64,000 bases of DNA from Flaccisagitta enflata (GCA_965153355.1 OZ231127.1:24428001-24492000), one strand, 5' to 3'. Positions 1-25,672 are shown, counted from the first letter of the stretch. Notes: generated by a model not told the origin, from the sequence alone. Translations and numbers: made by a program.

Positions 1-598
1 AACGTTTTTCGATTTTTTTCCCAACAATGTATTTAATACAGATTCTAAAACTGTATATACTTTACAATATAGAACACAGTATAGTTTAATATAGAATACA
101 ATAAAGATACATTTAGTTAATCTTTTAGCGCTTCTTTAGATTATGTTACAGAGATGAATCTTTTAAACAATAGTATCTGTTTACAATGATATCCATATAC
201 AATAGCATCTACTTACAAAAGTATCTAGATAATTATATACAATAATGTAGAGTATTATTAGAAATTTGAATATTTCTATCAATATCAAAATCCTTAATAT
301 TCTGAAGGTTAAGTTTGGTCAGCTAATAATTAAGTATGAGATTGAGAACATTTTGATAATTTTGAATTCTAACTAAAAAAGTAACTACTAATTTTTAAGA
401 TTTTAAGAAAGTATATCTAGAAATTTGCATTCTTTGAAAAATTTACCAAATTTTTTTCTGAATTGCAAATCTCAGTCTACAGCGTGCTTAGCAATGTGCT
501 TAAATTTTTCCAATATCTGAGGCTGGGCATGCTTATAAATGAGGTGCTTATAAAAAAAAAGTGTAGATGAAATTTGAATAGAAAAACTTCATTGAATT
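1..598. other. AT-rich stretch, no gene seen
   Basis: AT-rich sequence with short A and T runs and no convincing exon, splice pair or repeat array on either strand. It lies beyond the terminal exon of the minus-strand apyrase gene. Confidence 0.5.
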
Positions 599-1281
599 CA
601 GTAGATGCGGTCTAGACACATTTTCATGTATCCCATTGGGACTGATGATTTTTCACATTTATCTTAGGATAACCTTTAAAGCGAGGTGAAATCACATTAA
701 AAACTGTCATTTGGGACCTTAAAATGTTGACCTTTATTGATGGGGAACTTTTAAGAGCGGGGCTGTTATTGCGGGGTTCCACTGTATCAATATTTTGACA
801 AATCTTTAGTTGCGTGCACGTGACTCTATAATCCGCTATGTAGGTTGTTTGATCACTGCCCCTGCCCACCCACATGAGACTTCTGTAGCGGTGTATCCGT
901 CTTTGTTTTAGGGAACATTGCTAAAAATCAAATTTGCCACAACTTTCTCTCAATACGTTTTGTAAGAATATTCGTATTGCTCTTTTAGCCATTGGTAGGG
1001 AGCGTAACTGTGTGTGACAGCACTGTGATGCTCCTTAGCATCCGCCAAACGAGTGATATTAGTGCGGGAAATATTGTAGAAAAGTTGTAGCAAATTTAAT
1101 TTTGAGCAATGTTCCCTCAAAGAAGTTGATTCTTCAGCGGGAATGCATAGGAATGTGTTTCCTTGGCAACCAACGCAACGTTGATAAAGCATCTTTTTAT
1201 CAATTCATATTCAAAATATCAATCTCTTTCTCTTCCTAACATGAATTCCCCTGTATTTTCAAGTCTAGACGACATCTACTG
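599..1281. mobile_element. Diverged foldback MITE (same family as 18826-19388)
   Basis: The left end CAGTAGATGCGGTCTAGAC and the right end GTCTAGACGACATCTACTG are near-perfect inverted matches. The interior at 905-1200 repeats, with drift, the arms of the clean copy at 18826-19388, including the blocks around 'gggaacattgct' and 'gtttccttggcaacca'. A fragment of the ACCCCGCT-type MITE ends at 784 inside it, so this copy is old and has been invaded. Confidence 0.7.
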
Positions 1282-1739
1282 AGTACTGTACTCTTCAAGT
1301 TCAAGACTAGATCAATTCCAAATAAATAGCTGTTGGCATCTATGAGTAAAAGCTTAAAAGAATCCGATATCACAGATAGATGAGCCGGTAGTTAAAGTGC
1401 AAGATGATGAATCACAAAGGATTAGTGAACATGAACGGTTGACTTAAACTTGTTCTTATATTCCTCAAAAATTTTCAAGTTAATACAAGAAGATCGACAC
1501 AAAGATTGTCCTTTTCTCATAAAAAATGGTTGAGATATGGTTTTTCAAAGTTTTGGGGGTACCCGCAGGGGTCAAAATTTCAACCCCCCGTAAAACCCAA
1601 AATATAGGTCCGAGAGCAAAAATCTCCAGGATTCATGAATAATTCCCTAATGAGTACCTTTAAACCCAAAAAGAGCAAATTCTATTTTTTGAGGGTTTTA
1701 AGATTGGTTGAAACCACCCTAAAACCACCTAGTGACTTC

Positions 1740-1884
1740 TATTTTGCGCCGAGACAGTCAGAGACAGCTAGGCAGACAGACACACACATACGCACGAATA
1801 TAGACAGATAGGCACAGATAGCTAGGCAGACACACACACATACGCACAAATATATGCAGACAGGCAGACACAGCTGGGCACACA

Positions 1885-1926
<42 letters not shown>

Positions 1927-2012
1927 AACACACACACATATAAACAGACAGGCAGAGACAGCTAGGCAGACAGACAGACACAAACACATGCACACAGACA
2001 GGCAGATTGGCA
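1740..2012. repeat. CA-rich and CAGA-rich simple repeat
   Basis: A degenerate mix of (CA)n, CAGACAGG and ACACATA units with a pure (CA)n core near 1880-1920. The Cys/Val-rich frames across it are repeat artefacts. Confidence 0.85.
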
Positions 2013-2160
2013 ATTTTTGAAAAATGAATACTTAAGCATGATCACCGCCAAGTTTGATTAGCTGATGGCTCCAAACGTTTTTGTGGTCGGGGGGCAAATG
2101 GAACCTTGCGGCACCACTGGCCTGGGAATGGACCCGGGTACATGTTTGGTGCCACTTGCA

Positions 2161-16337
<14,177 letters not shown>

Positions 16338-16591
16338 CTTGACAGAGTCGCGAGTGATTTTTGTTTTTGTCTGGTCCTGTTGGCCAACTGAAGCTGTGAA
16401 TGGTAAGCAACAGGACAGATTTATTTTGCAAAAGCGCACTTGCTAATTTGGCATCTTTCTGCTTTTGTGGATCCTGGGAACCCCCAGGACGTTTCTTACG
16501 TTACTGAAAGTTTCTCTTCAGTATGAAAAGTGGAACAATATCCCTCACTATACCCAAACTGAAATAAATGGAAGAGGGCCTTATAAACCCT

Positions 16592-16875
16592 CCAGGCCTG
16601 TATATAATTGAGTTTTCCCGGGGGGGGGGGGGAATCAAAGGGTTTGGAGATGGGGAAGGGAATGGAAGGGGGAAAAAATAGAAAAAAAAAAGAAAATTTT
16701 GGGAAAATATAACTTTTGGCAGTACCAAATCATAAAACCTGATTAGTAGAACACAATTTAACACTATTCAAACCTTAATTACACTGTTTTATGGCTCTAT
16801 GGGGAAGAAAATCATAGATTTTGTAACGCGACGCGGGGAGGAAAATCAAAGGGGGGGGAACCAAAAGCGACTCAA
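16592..16875. repeat. Dispersed repeat with poly-G head (inverted copy at 49852)
   Basis: TATATAATTGAG, a G13 run, GGGGAAGGGAATGG, 'acactattcaaacctta', 'ctctatggggaagaaaatcat' and a second G8 run. The same order occurs on the opposite strand at 49852-50116. Confidence 0.7.
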
Positions 16876-16959
16876 TATTATACACCCACTCCTTGTTTTC
16901 CACAAAAGAGAATCTGAACAAGGCCAAGTAGGCAAACGATGGGTCCTCTTTGAATGAAA

Positions 16960-17062
16960 GTATTTCATGAATGAATGTTTTTTACGAATGAACGTTTTTT
17001 TTATGAATGGATGTTGTCTATGAATGAATGAATGATTTAATGAATGAATGATTCAATGTATG
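16960..17062. repeat. (GAAT)n tetranucleotide repeat
   Basis: Interrupted TGAATGAATGAATG units. Confidence 0.75.
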
Positions 17063-17417
17063 CTACTTTTACTGAGTTGGTACAAATTTTGTGATGATAA
17101 AATGCAAGATTCTGATGCTTTTTACGAATGCGTTATAGACCGACCGACCGACCAACTAAGGGACACACCCTATTATTGAGATGCGAGGACGCATCTAAAA
17201 ACATTCCCTCTCAATCTAGCCCACTCTTAAATGAATCAAGATTCAATCGTTAAAAGATATTTCATCAAGCCCTTATTAGATGCGTCATCGCATCTCTTTA
17301 AGAGGGTCTGTCCGTCCATCGGTCCGTCCGTCGGTCCGTCTATCGGTATGTCCGTTACGTCTCCTCTAATCTCACACAGATGACGCATCGAGTTGCCCGC
17401 TCGGGCTTGTTGAGAAA

Positions 17418-17592
17418 AAAGGCCGGACACACGTCTACTCCTGTCACGTGCGAGTGGGCGATGGCCCTATTTGAGGTCAGTGGAGCATTTGGGCAGGAGC
17501 AGCAAGGCCAAAAACCCCATATACTCCCAAATGGCGAAGTGTGACGGACGGATCAACAAAGCGCGAATTTATGTAATCGTAAACTAAAAGAG
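17418..17592 (+). mobile_element. Diverged GGCCGGATACACGGC element
   Basis: AAAGGCCGGACACACGTCTAC, GGGCGATGGCCC, TTTGGGCAGGAGCAG, GGACGGATC, then AATCGTAAACTAAAAG. Confidence 0.6.
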
Positions 17593-18235
17593 TCCGTAAT
17601 CATGTGATGCTCAAGTTGAAAAATGCATTTGCGCGCATTTTCGTCCTGCCCCCCCCCCCCCCCCCGCCCTCCCCGTGGCAATGTTGTGGGCCCTTTATTG
17701 TAAAAATATCTTTGACGAACCGACGGACCAACTAACGGATCGACGGACCGACATATCCATCTCTAGGGTCGCGAACAGGCGACAACAACGTGACATCAAG
17801 CATGAACTCAAATGCCCGTGGTTTACCATCCACTAGGGAATTGATTCTTAGAGCTTCTGAGGGCACTCGATAGTATTCGTGTTCCAGACTTATCTGCCAA
17901 ATTAGGGCAGCGATGGGTGCGAAAATTCAAAACGCGAAAAGCACGCTTCTAGACGGCCTAATGTGCTGAAATTTTTACTGTGGCATTTCTACACTTTCTA
18001 CTTGCTAAGGTAAAAATTTTATTATGCTAGGCCATCATAAAGTAAGTTTTTTTTTGCATTTATTTCTGAGGTTAGTTTCCGCCTAGATATGGCGCTTGTG
18101 TTGATGTATTCTCACAAGGAAACATATTAGTGAAATTCAAATGACTTCGAAACCTATTGAGCTAAAGAGATGCGGTTTGCTCAGACGCTTGGAAATTTGC
18201 AGGGCTTTACTTCTGTCACCATTTGTTTTTTGGGC
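17593..18235. other. Intergenic, no gene seen
   Basis: A C16 run near 17650, a (GACC)-type patch, then unique-looking sequence with no supported exon. Confidence 0.4.
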
Positions 18236-18237
18236 AG

Positions 18238-18450
18238 ATCCCAGTCTTGAGGGCCAAATCCCACCCTCAAGGCCCAAATCTCAACCTCAAGGCCCAGATA
18301 CCAGTCTCTAGGGATTCGGGCCTCAAGACTGGGATTTGGGCCTCAAGGCTGGGATATAGGCCTCCAGGCTGAGAAATGGGCCTGGAGGTTGGGGGGAGGG
18401 GGGGGGTGCGGTGGAGGAGAAGAAGGAGGAGGAGAAATTTCCCAATGTTG
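18238..18450. repeat. 20-bp minisatellite fragment (GGGCCTCAAGGCTGGGATTT)
   Basis: Units in both orientations: CCCACCCTCAAGGCCCAAATC on the left side and GGGATTTGGGCCTCAAGGCT on the right, meeting near 18310. Followed by GAGGAGAAGAAGGAGGAGGAGAAATTTCCC. Confidence 0.75.
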
Positions 18451-18825
18451 AAAAGAAAAACGTCAGCCACATTCTGGGAATGAGTGACGAATATCTGATA
18501 TCACTGATATAATATTCAAAATATACATACCTAGATTAATGGTGAATCTGAACCGAAGCCAAGAATTTCTTTCCCCCCAAAACGCTTCTGCTTTCAAAGT
18601 TGAAGCCTTAGTCGACTCGTCTTCCAATTTTTTTAAGGCTGCTTAAAGGATTAATAAAAAATACATTTTTTTCTTCAAACTTGCTCTTGACTGATCAGAG
18701 ATCCGCCAGTTCTACTGATCATTTTCAAAAAATGTTATATTCTAAATCAAATTAAACCTGTGCAGTGGGATGGGCTCAATTTATGCATTTGAACAAAAAG
18801 TCACTTTTCATGTTCCATTTGCATA

Positions 18826-19388
18826 CAGTAGATCTCGTCTAGACTTGAGATAATGGGGGCAAGCATTGTGGAAAGACGAATGAAGGCAGGGGAGCGATAT
18901 TTGGATCATAGACTAATCAAAGAATGCTCAATTCCCTATGATAACTGGTTGCCATGGAAACACATTTCAATGTATTCTCGCTAAAGTATCAATATTTTGA
19001 GAGATTTTTTTAGGGAACATTGCTTAAAATAAAATTTGCTACAACTTTCCCACAGTATGTTCGGTAAAAATGTTGCTCGTTTGGCCGTTGCTAGGGAGCG
19101 TATCCATGTGTGACAACCCCTAGCAACCGCTAAACGAGCGGCATTCTTACAGAACATACTGTGGGAAAGTTGTAGCGAATTTTATTTTAAGCAATGTTCC
19201 CTAAAAAAATCTCTCAAAATATTGATACTTTAGCGAGAATACATGGAAATGTGTTTCCATGGCAACCAGCTATCATGGGCAATAAAGCATCCCCTTATTA
19301 ATCTATATTTGAAATATCACTCCTCTGGCTTCATTTGTTTTCCTACAATGCTCGCCCCTGTTATCTCAAGTCTAGACGAGATCTACTG
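18826..19388. mobile_element. 563-bp foldback MITE, TA duplication
   Basis: CAGTAGATCTCGTCTAGAC… and …GTCTAGACGAGATCTACTG flanked by TA. The two halves are inverted copies for more than 200 bases each and meet near 19105, so a single strand can fold into a long hairpin. No coding capacity. Confidence 0.92.
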
Positions 19389-20035
19389 TAATTAGAGCAG
19401 CATCTACTTGGAGAATCGATTTTCACTTGAGCTAGGCACCACGTCATAAACGCTGTAGTTGTTTAGAATGACTGAGGAAGAAAAATCTCTCACAACTACA
19501 GCAATTAATTCTATAGAACTACGTTGATGACGCAGTGCCTATATCAAGTCCAAATCTATTTTCCAAGTAGATTGGGCTCAATCTATGCAAATAGAACGTG
19601 AAAAATGATTTTGATAAAAACTTGATAATAAAAGCAGTGATGGCAAGAAACTATGATATTTCCTTTAAAGAGAAAACCTTAAAGGCAGTAGATCCCTTTT
19701 TAGTGGCAGCCACACAACACTGTGTGTCTTTGTCCATCCATTCATTGGGCCTTTGCACGTTGAACTGGGAGCATACCATGACTGGACAAGAATATAAGCC
19801 AGCACCTAAAGCTGGACCATATCAACCATTTGCAAGGCTCTTGGCACTTTAAGGAGCGAGGCCCCCAAAAATGCAACAATCCTTCCTCTTCACATTGCAT
19901 TTCTTGATTTTTTTTTAATCATTTTCAGTTTATTTTTGGTCATGTTGATATGCAGCCGTAGCCAAAGATATTTGATCATAATATGAAGTAATTGGTCCAT
20001 AGACATCTCCATGAAACCGTTGCACATTACAGCTT
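19389..20035. other. Intergenic, no gene seen
   Basis: A short inverted pair (GCACCACGTCATAAACGC / GCGT-ATGACGCAGTGCC) around 19436-19545, otherwise no supported structure. Confidence 0.4.
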
Positions 20036-20059
20036 GACCAAAACGATGCATTCCCCTGG

Positions 20060-20360
20060 TGGTTGATTTTTTCTTCTCCACAAATTCTTTCTTTAATGCC
20101 ACTGCACAACTTCCAATTTGACTTGGAACCATTGTTAGGGTGAAACTGAAGTTTGCATTGAGTTAGCATCGGAATAAACATTTTTGATGTACAAACTCTG
20201 TCTCTATCATACATCTCTATGGAAACTTCATGGTCACCCTAATGATGGTTCCCGATCAGTTTGAAAGTCGTGCAATGGCTCATTTGAAAGCATTTTGCAA
20301 AGGAATAACATTTTTGCCAGGGGAAGTCCAATCTGGGCTTTTCTAGGCACCCTGACCAAC
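20060..20360. repeat. Inverted-arm dispersed repeat (GGAACCAT-GTTAGGGTGA)
   Basis: Left arm TTGGAACCATTGTTAGGGTGA and right arm TCACCCTAATGATGGTTCC around a ~110-bp loop. The same arrangement, with better arms, is at 39262-39640. Confidence 0.7.
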
Positions 20361-20361
20361 G

Positions 20362-20940
20362 TATTGCACATGCAAATGGGCAGCCAAAGCCATTTTTGAT
20401 CCTTCTACCAATGAGTAAATGATATAAGAAGATTGCAAAACCATTCTTAAGACTTATAATTCAATAATTGGGGCAGCTATGGTACTAAAAATATCATGGA
20501 TCACCCCAATCAAAATAATTTAAACACTTCTTTTCCTTATTTTCTCCTTTCCTTTCACTTTTTTCCCTCTTTCTCCCTTCTTTTTTCTTCATATTTTTTC
20601 CCTATGTCTTTTCCCCTCCTCTTTCTCTTTTTTTCCCCTTTCCCTGCAAGGCCTTGGGCACTGCCCATACTGCCCATAGGTTATTCCCGCCCAGGCCTAA
20701 CGGTGACAGCTCTGGAAGTCAGTGAATAAATATTGTAATCTCAAAGCGTCAATTTTATAATTTCTTTTCTCTCTGAACTTATATTCCCATAGTTTATTGA
20801 ATAACTTTTTTCAAATCTAGGACAGCGGTCACTAAATTTTGAATAGGCTAATCTTAGTCAACCCTTAGGCTTTGCAAAACATTTAGGATCATTTCAGTGG
20901 TGATTAGTGAAACTTTCAATATCTAATTAAAACAATTTAC
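20362..20940. other. Intergenic, T-rich; no gene seen
   Basis: A pyrimidine-rich stretch at 20520-20640 (TTTCCTT, TTCTCCC) gives Phe/Ser-rich open frames without splice support. Confidence 0.4.
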
Positions 20941-20945
20941 CATCT

Positions 20946-21150
20946 CTAGTCGCGTGCAACGCAACTCTACACTTCCTTTTGTCCGTCGGTTTGTCGGTTT
21001 GTCGGTCCTCCAGTTTGTCATTCTGTCAGCCACACTGTAATTTTTTTTACGGTCTTTGGCTTGACTGCTCCTGCTCAAATGCTCTTGTGACCTCAGATAT
21101 GGTCCCTACCCACCTGCACAAGACTGGGTAGCTTTGTATCCGGCCTTATT
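20946..21150 (-). mobile_element. GGCCGGATACACGGC element, near full length
   Basis: Minus orientation: TAGTCGCGTGCAACGCAACT, (GTCGGT)n tract, GCTCCTGCTCAAATG, then TTGTATCCGGCCTT. Confidence 0.7.
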
Positions 21151-21737
21151 AACTACATTTGAACTTGAGTAAAGTAGTTTATTTCAAAGGGGTGAAAGAG
21201 GCTTTGGATAAGCAATGAGGCAGGTAAAATCATATGTTTTCTTACTTCTTACATCCAAATAAACCAATTCTTACCTTCAGTATCGCTGAAAAGTGCATGC
21301 TTAATAATAATAAAATATAATAAAAAAGTATAGCTACCAAAGAAGACAGCCTTTTTACGAGTTGCCCATCGAGATGATAGCTGTTCCGACATAACAATTA
21401 CAATTACGTGGCAAAGAAAAATAACCAGTCAGTAGTTCTTCAAAACCAAAAGCGTGGATCTAAAAGAGAAAAAATTTTTTTCCACCACGACCAACGACTT
21501 TCCAACTTTTGATGATGATCATTAAAAATTCATCCATCAGAGTGAATTACTAAATATTAAAAACATATGATGCGCTTTGATAGGCCCCAGTAATATCCGC
21601 GCTGATTCTCTGAGCAAATACTGAAACTTTTGTAATACTGGGAAACCATTTACAGAAAGAGAGACTATTGAAATACTGAAAAACCATTTACGGAGAAAAA
21701 GATGACTCCTTATTGTGATTACTGGGCCCCAACGTCG

Positions 21738-22175
21738 CTAGCATTTGAGTAATTTTATCGGTAAGCAAGCTATTCTGCGCTCATGACGACCACCAACAAC
21801 TTTGAAAAACTTGACACTTCTTTCAATGGCTAAAAGCGAGCTGTTCATTAATTCTGCATCTTGGCGTAATTTGATCTCCCATGCTTTTTCCATTTGATAT
21901 TCTAGCTTTGTCATGTCGTGAGTGACAACCATCCCAGTCCATTTTTCAATTCCCTTCAGCTTCTTTGCCTTCCGGAGCATTGCCTTCTTTTTTTCCAAGC
22001 ATGCAAATTTAACCACAAGGGGTCCAGAGAAGACCAAATCATAGAAATCAGTAATTAAAACGGCCCCCCTGGCCCCGTTTTTCGTGCTGAAGCCGTTGGT
22101 CACGGTCCCGAGGCCGTCAAATGACCGGGCACCCCACCACCACGGCCCTGAATCGGCATAACTACATATTTTCAC
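21738..22175 (-). pseudogene. ORF1-like nucleic-acid-binding protein of a non-LTR retroelement (remnant)
   Basis: A 145-codon open frame. The segment VVKFACLEKKKAMLRKAKKL, then HDMTKLEYQMEKAWEIKLR, resembles the RRM/C-terminal part of L1- or CR1-type ORF1 proteins ('…R..IL..A..LK… I..D.T…R……L'). No reverse transcriptase or endonuclease was found next to it. The first ~50 codons (22015-22175) recur inverted at 25510-25672. Probably a 5'-truncated or broken copy; family assignment is by motif pattern only. Confidence 0.45.
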
Positions 22176-22604
22176 TTATTTTCACCATTTTGAAGGTTGT
22201 TTAAGGGTATTAAAGCGGGAAAATCACTCATACAATGTTACAGCCACTCAAACATGATCATTCCTGTCCTCCTTTACACTCTCCATCGCCTAACAACCTA
22301 AAATTATGAATACTGAGGCCTCCTAAACCGTTTGGGGCCCCGTATTGAGCATAAAAAGGTAAAAATCTCATCAATTTTTTTTAACTGGCTTTGTAGCTGT
22401 AGCCGAGTGAGAAACGACCATTGAATGAATTCATGCCAAGTAGATTTTGATGTCCCATAGTCAAAGAGTCGTGAAAAAATCATTTCAGATTAAATTTTAT
22501 GAGTCTAAATTATCAGGCTTTAACCGCAATATGCAAATGAGCATATCGCCAATCTGGGTGAATTCAGCTTAAATCTTTTTGCAGTACACCTTTTTGATTG
22601 ATGA

Positions 22605-22856
22605 AAGACATGAAATTGGTTTTGTTTGAAAGATATTTGATATTGGTATGTGAAAAATGGAAAAGCAAAGAGTGGGAGCCCCTTGAGGATTTTAAAGGGG
22701 CTGTCTAAGGGACATATCATGGGCCTAGCCTGTACCGAAATGACAATAAACCTGTACTAAAATTACCAGTTATGGCGGTTATCGTCATAAGGAAAAAAAG
22801 TTGTAAGCATTGGCTGTTTCTCTCCAAATTTTGTCTTCAGTCAGAGCAATTTTTAG
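22605..22856. repeat. 252-bp direct duplication, copy 1
   Basis: Near-identical to 24492-24743, same length, about five base differences. It ends where copy 1 runs into TTTTTAGTCGC of a GGCCGGATACACGGC element. Confidence 0.93.
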
Positions 22857-22992
22857 TCGCAGACACGCAATTCTACACCTTGGTCCGTCGGTCGGTACGT
22901 AACAAATATTTCTGAAATACCAGCGGTTTTAGCATAACTGCTCCAGCCCAGCCATCCACAACTGTCCTGCCGTGTATCCGGCCTTGTTTTGT
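22857..22992 (-). mobile_element. GGCCGGATACACGGC element
   Basis: TTTTTAGTCGCAGACACGC, GGTCCGTCGGTCGG, a GCTCCAGCCCAGCC box and CCGTGTATCCGGCCTTG. Confidence 0.7.
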
Positions 22993-23132
22993 TAGATCAA
23001 ATCTAGAGCAATTCTATATATTGATCGAACTGGATATCAGAGAAGATTAGGACTGAGCCAGATGAGCTAAACTAATCAAAATCACTCAACCAGACAACCA
23101 GCTATGCTCACTGACAGGCTTTTTTGGGCAGC

Positions 23133-23340
23133 GGCCCCAAAGGGGACAATGTCCTGTAGAACACAGGGGACTTTCGTTCATTTGTTTGTTTGTTCCCCCC
23201 CCCACCTCAAGGTTCAAATACCAGCCTCAAGGCTCAAATCCCAGCCTTGAGGCTCAAATCCCAGCCTTGAAAACCACTCCGAATTCAAAAATGTGACGGA
23301 CGGACCGACCTACCGATCGACACGGCAAGGTGTAGAGTCG
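23133..23340. repeat. Minisatellite-element end (GGGCAGCGGC…CTGTAGAACACAGGGG)
   Basis: GGGCAGCGGCCCCAAAGGGG, GTCCTGTAGAACACAGGGG, TTTGTTTGTTTG, then four GGCTCAAATCCCAGCCTTGA units. The same head opens 29487 and 55990, and is inverted at 30834 and 56335. Confidence 0.75.
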
Positions 23341-23344
23341 CGTG

Positions 23345-23572
23345 TCTGCGACTAAAAATGACTGAAAATGATTTAAAACGACCTAGAATGACTAAATGAC
23401 TTAAACTGACCAAAAATTACTAGATGACTTAAAATGACTTGAATTACATGGTGACTTAAAATGACTTGAATTACTTAAACTGACAAAAATGACCTAGAAT
23501 AACTTAAAATGACCTAGAATGACCCTAATTGACTTAGATTGATTTAGAAAAACTTAAAATGACTTTTCTAGA
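23345..23572. repeat. Degenerate ~10-bp tandem repeat (AATGACTTAA)
   Basis: Over twenty imperfect units (ATGACTTAAAATGACCTAGA) following the tail of a GGCCGGATACACGGC element at 23280-23356. Confidence 0.75.
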
Positions 23573-23789
23573 CGTGATTGTACTCCTCATATGGGACCAA
23601 CGATAAAATCATAATGATCATCAACAAATGTTTAAATATCAAGTTTCCAATATTTTGACCAAAAAACATCAGCTTTCTTCAGGGGAGAAAAAATGAGAAA
23701 TGAGAAAGCTTATAGTCGCAAAAGTGTTAGATGGTCAGCGGTACCCATTGCCCCTGTGTTAGTGTAGGTGAGTGTGAAGTTGAGAGGGG

Positions 23790-24372
23790 CAGCGCCGCCG
23801 ATGACCTATGCTTAGTAAGTTTTGAAGCTATAGGATTGAATTTGAGCATCAATAATTTGATTTGAGCCTCAAGGCTGTGATTCAAGCCATGCTGTGATTT
23901 TAGCCTCGAGGCTGCCATTTGAGCCTCGAGGCTGGGATTTGCGGCTTGAGGCTGGGATTTGAGGCTTGAGGCTGGGATTTGAGGCTTTAGGCTTGGATAT
24001 AAGCCTTGAGGCTGTGATTTGAGGCTTTAGGTAAGGATTAGAGCCATGACGCTGTTATTTGAGTCCCAAGGTTGGGATTAGAGGCTTGAGGCTGGGATTT
24101 GAGGCTTGAGGCTGGGATTTGAGCTTTGAGGCTGGGATGTGACCCTCGAGGCTGGGATATGACCCTCCAGAGGGATTTGAGGCTGGGAATTGAGACTCGA
24201 CGCTGGGATTTGGGCCTTGAGTCTAAAATTTGGGCCTGGAGACTAGGATTTGGGCCTCAAGACTAGGATTTTGGCCAGGATATGAGTTTCAGAGGAGGTG
24301 GACGGAGGAGAAGAAGAAGGAGAAGGAAAAATTTCCCCTATGTGTGAAAGCATAGGTCATCGGCCCCTTCAG
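23790..24372. mobile_element. TIR-bounded minisatellite element
   Basis: GCCGATGACCTATGCTT on the left and AAGCATAGGTCATCGGCC on the right are exact inverted matches. Between them are about twenty units of GGGATTTGAGGCTTGAGGCT, ending in GAGGAGAAGAAGAAGGAGAAGG. Non-coding. Confidence 0.8.
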
Positions 24373-24491
24373 GGCCGCAGCCCAAAAAGAGAGAGAGATG
24401 AAGGTAAAGTGGCTGAAGCCAGAGACAGACAATGAGAAGAAAGACAGAGAGACTAAGCAAAAGATCTACTTAGGGTGCCACCAGTAGCCTG

Positions 24492-24743
24492 AAGACATGA
24501 AATTGGTTTTGTTTGAAAGATATTTGATATTGGTATGTGAAAAATGGAAAAGCAAAGAGTGGGAGCCCCTTGAGGATTTTAAAGGGGCTGTCTAAGGGAC
24601 ACATCATGGGCCTAGCCTGTACCGAAATGACAATAAACCTGTACTAAAATTACCAGTTATGGCGGTTATCGTCATAAGGAAAAAAAGTTGTAAGCATTGG
24701 CTGTTTCTCTCCAAGTTTTGTCTTAAATCAGAGCAATTTTTAG
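24492..24743. repeat. 252-bp direct duplication, copy 2
   Basis: Pairs with 22605-22856. Copy 2 is flanked by AAGATCTACTTAGGGTGCCACC and AAGATCTGCTTAGGGTGCCACC, a short direct repeat at 24460 and 24758, which suggests the duplicate was inserted. Confidence 0.9.
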
Positions 24744-24785
24744 AAGGAGAAAGAAAGATCTGCTTAGGGTGCCACCTGTAGCCAC

Positions 24786-24916
24786 CCTAAAGAACGCATA
24801 GATGACAAAGTCATGCGGGTTGAGAGGCCGATGATTGTTGGTGGCGATCGCAAACATATTGGTATTGCAGTTGCGGCTGATGGCGCTGTGCCTCAACACC
24901 AATCGTCCAACTTTCA
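24786..24916 (-). CDS. Candidate coding exon, unrecognised
   Basis: After acceptor TTATTGTTGATTACAG| the frame reads KVGRLVLRHSAISRN, then CNTNMFAIATNNHRPL and HDFVIYAFF, with donor AGG|GTGGCT. Base composition and residue mix look coding, unlike the surrounding repeats, and a (GTT)n array lies just upstream. I do not recognise the family and found no partner exon, so it may be a lone exon of a gene dispersed in repeats, or chance. Confidence 0.3.
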
Positions 24917-24947
24917 CTGTAATCAACAATAAAAGACCAACATTGAT

Positions 24948-24949
24948 AG

Positions 24950-24980
<31 letters not shown>

Positions 24981-25209
24981 CAAAGCTACAATAGCATGCT
25001 TGATAGAGGTATGGAAGTATGGTATGGAACCAACAGGACCAACGACAAAAAATAGTGTGAATAACAACAAAAACAATGACAACACCACCAACAACAACAA
25101 CAACAACAACAACAATAAATTCTGTCCAAGGAAGCTCAATAGAAAGGACGAAAAGAAGCCAAAATAAGATGTTAAAGGTACATCTGTCGATAATATTTTA
25201 AAACAGCAG

Positions 25210-25245
<36 letters not shown>
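24948..25245. repeat. (AAC)n microsatellites
   Basis: Short AAC arrays at 24949-24981, 25083-25117 and 25207-25243 in a generally AAC-rich stretch. Confidence 0.85.
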
Positions 25246-25509
25246 GTAAATACTGTGTCAACAGGAACAGCTTCAGTGAAAACATCAATTCTGTGGGGGC
25301 TATTTCAGTAGCGGCCAAATCGCAAAAAGATGCTCGATACAGGGCCCCATGGACCTCTCAAAGTGGTATATGTAGTAAAAATGGTAATCATGGGTTCTAG
25401 CGCAGTAATGGTAAGCTCCTATGATCAGTCTTGGGTGTTCTGACTGTTTTTTATGTAATTTAGATAAATGATACTCCATTTTACGACCAAAAAATTGCAA
25501 AAATATGTG

Positions 25510-25672
25510 AAAAATGTAGTTATGCCGATTCAGGGCCGTGGTGGTGGGGTGCCCGGTCATTTGACGGCCTCGGGACCGTGACCAACGGCTTCAGCACAAA
25601 AAACGGGGTCAGGGAGGCCGTTTTAATCACTGATTTCTATGATTTGGTGTTTTCTGGACCCCTTTAACCAGG
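25510..25672 (+). pseudogene. Inverted fragment of the ORF1-like frame at 22015-22175
   Basis: About 160 bases match the reverse complement of 22015-22175 with few changes (GGGCCGTGGTGGTGGGGTGC shared). The frame then ends at a stop in the 'cccctttaacca' sequence, so it is a dead fragment. Confidence 0.65.
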
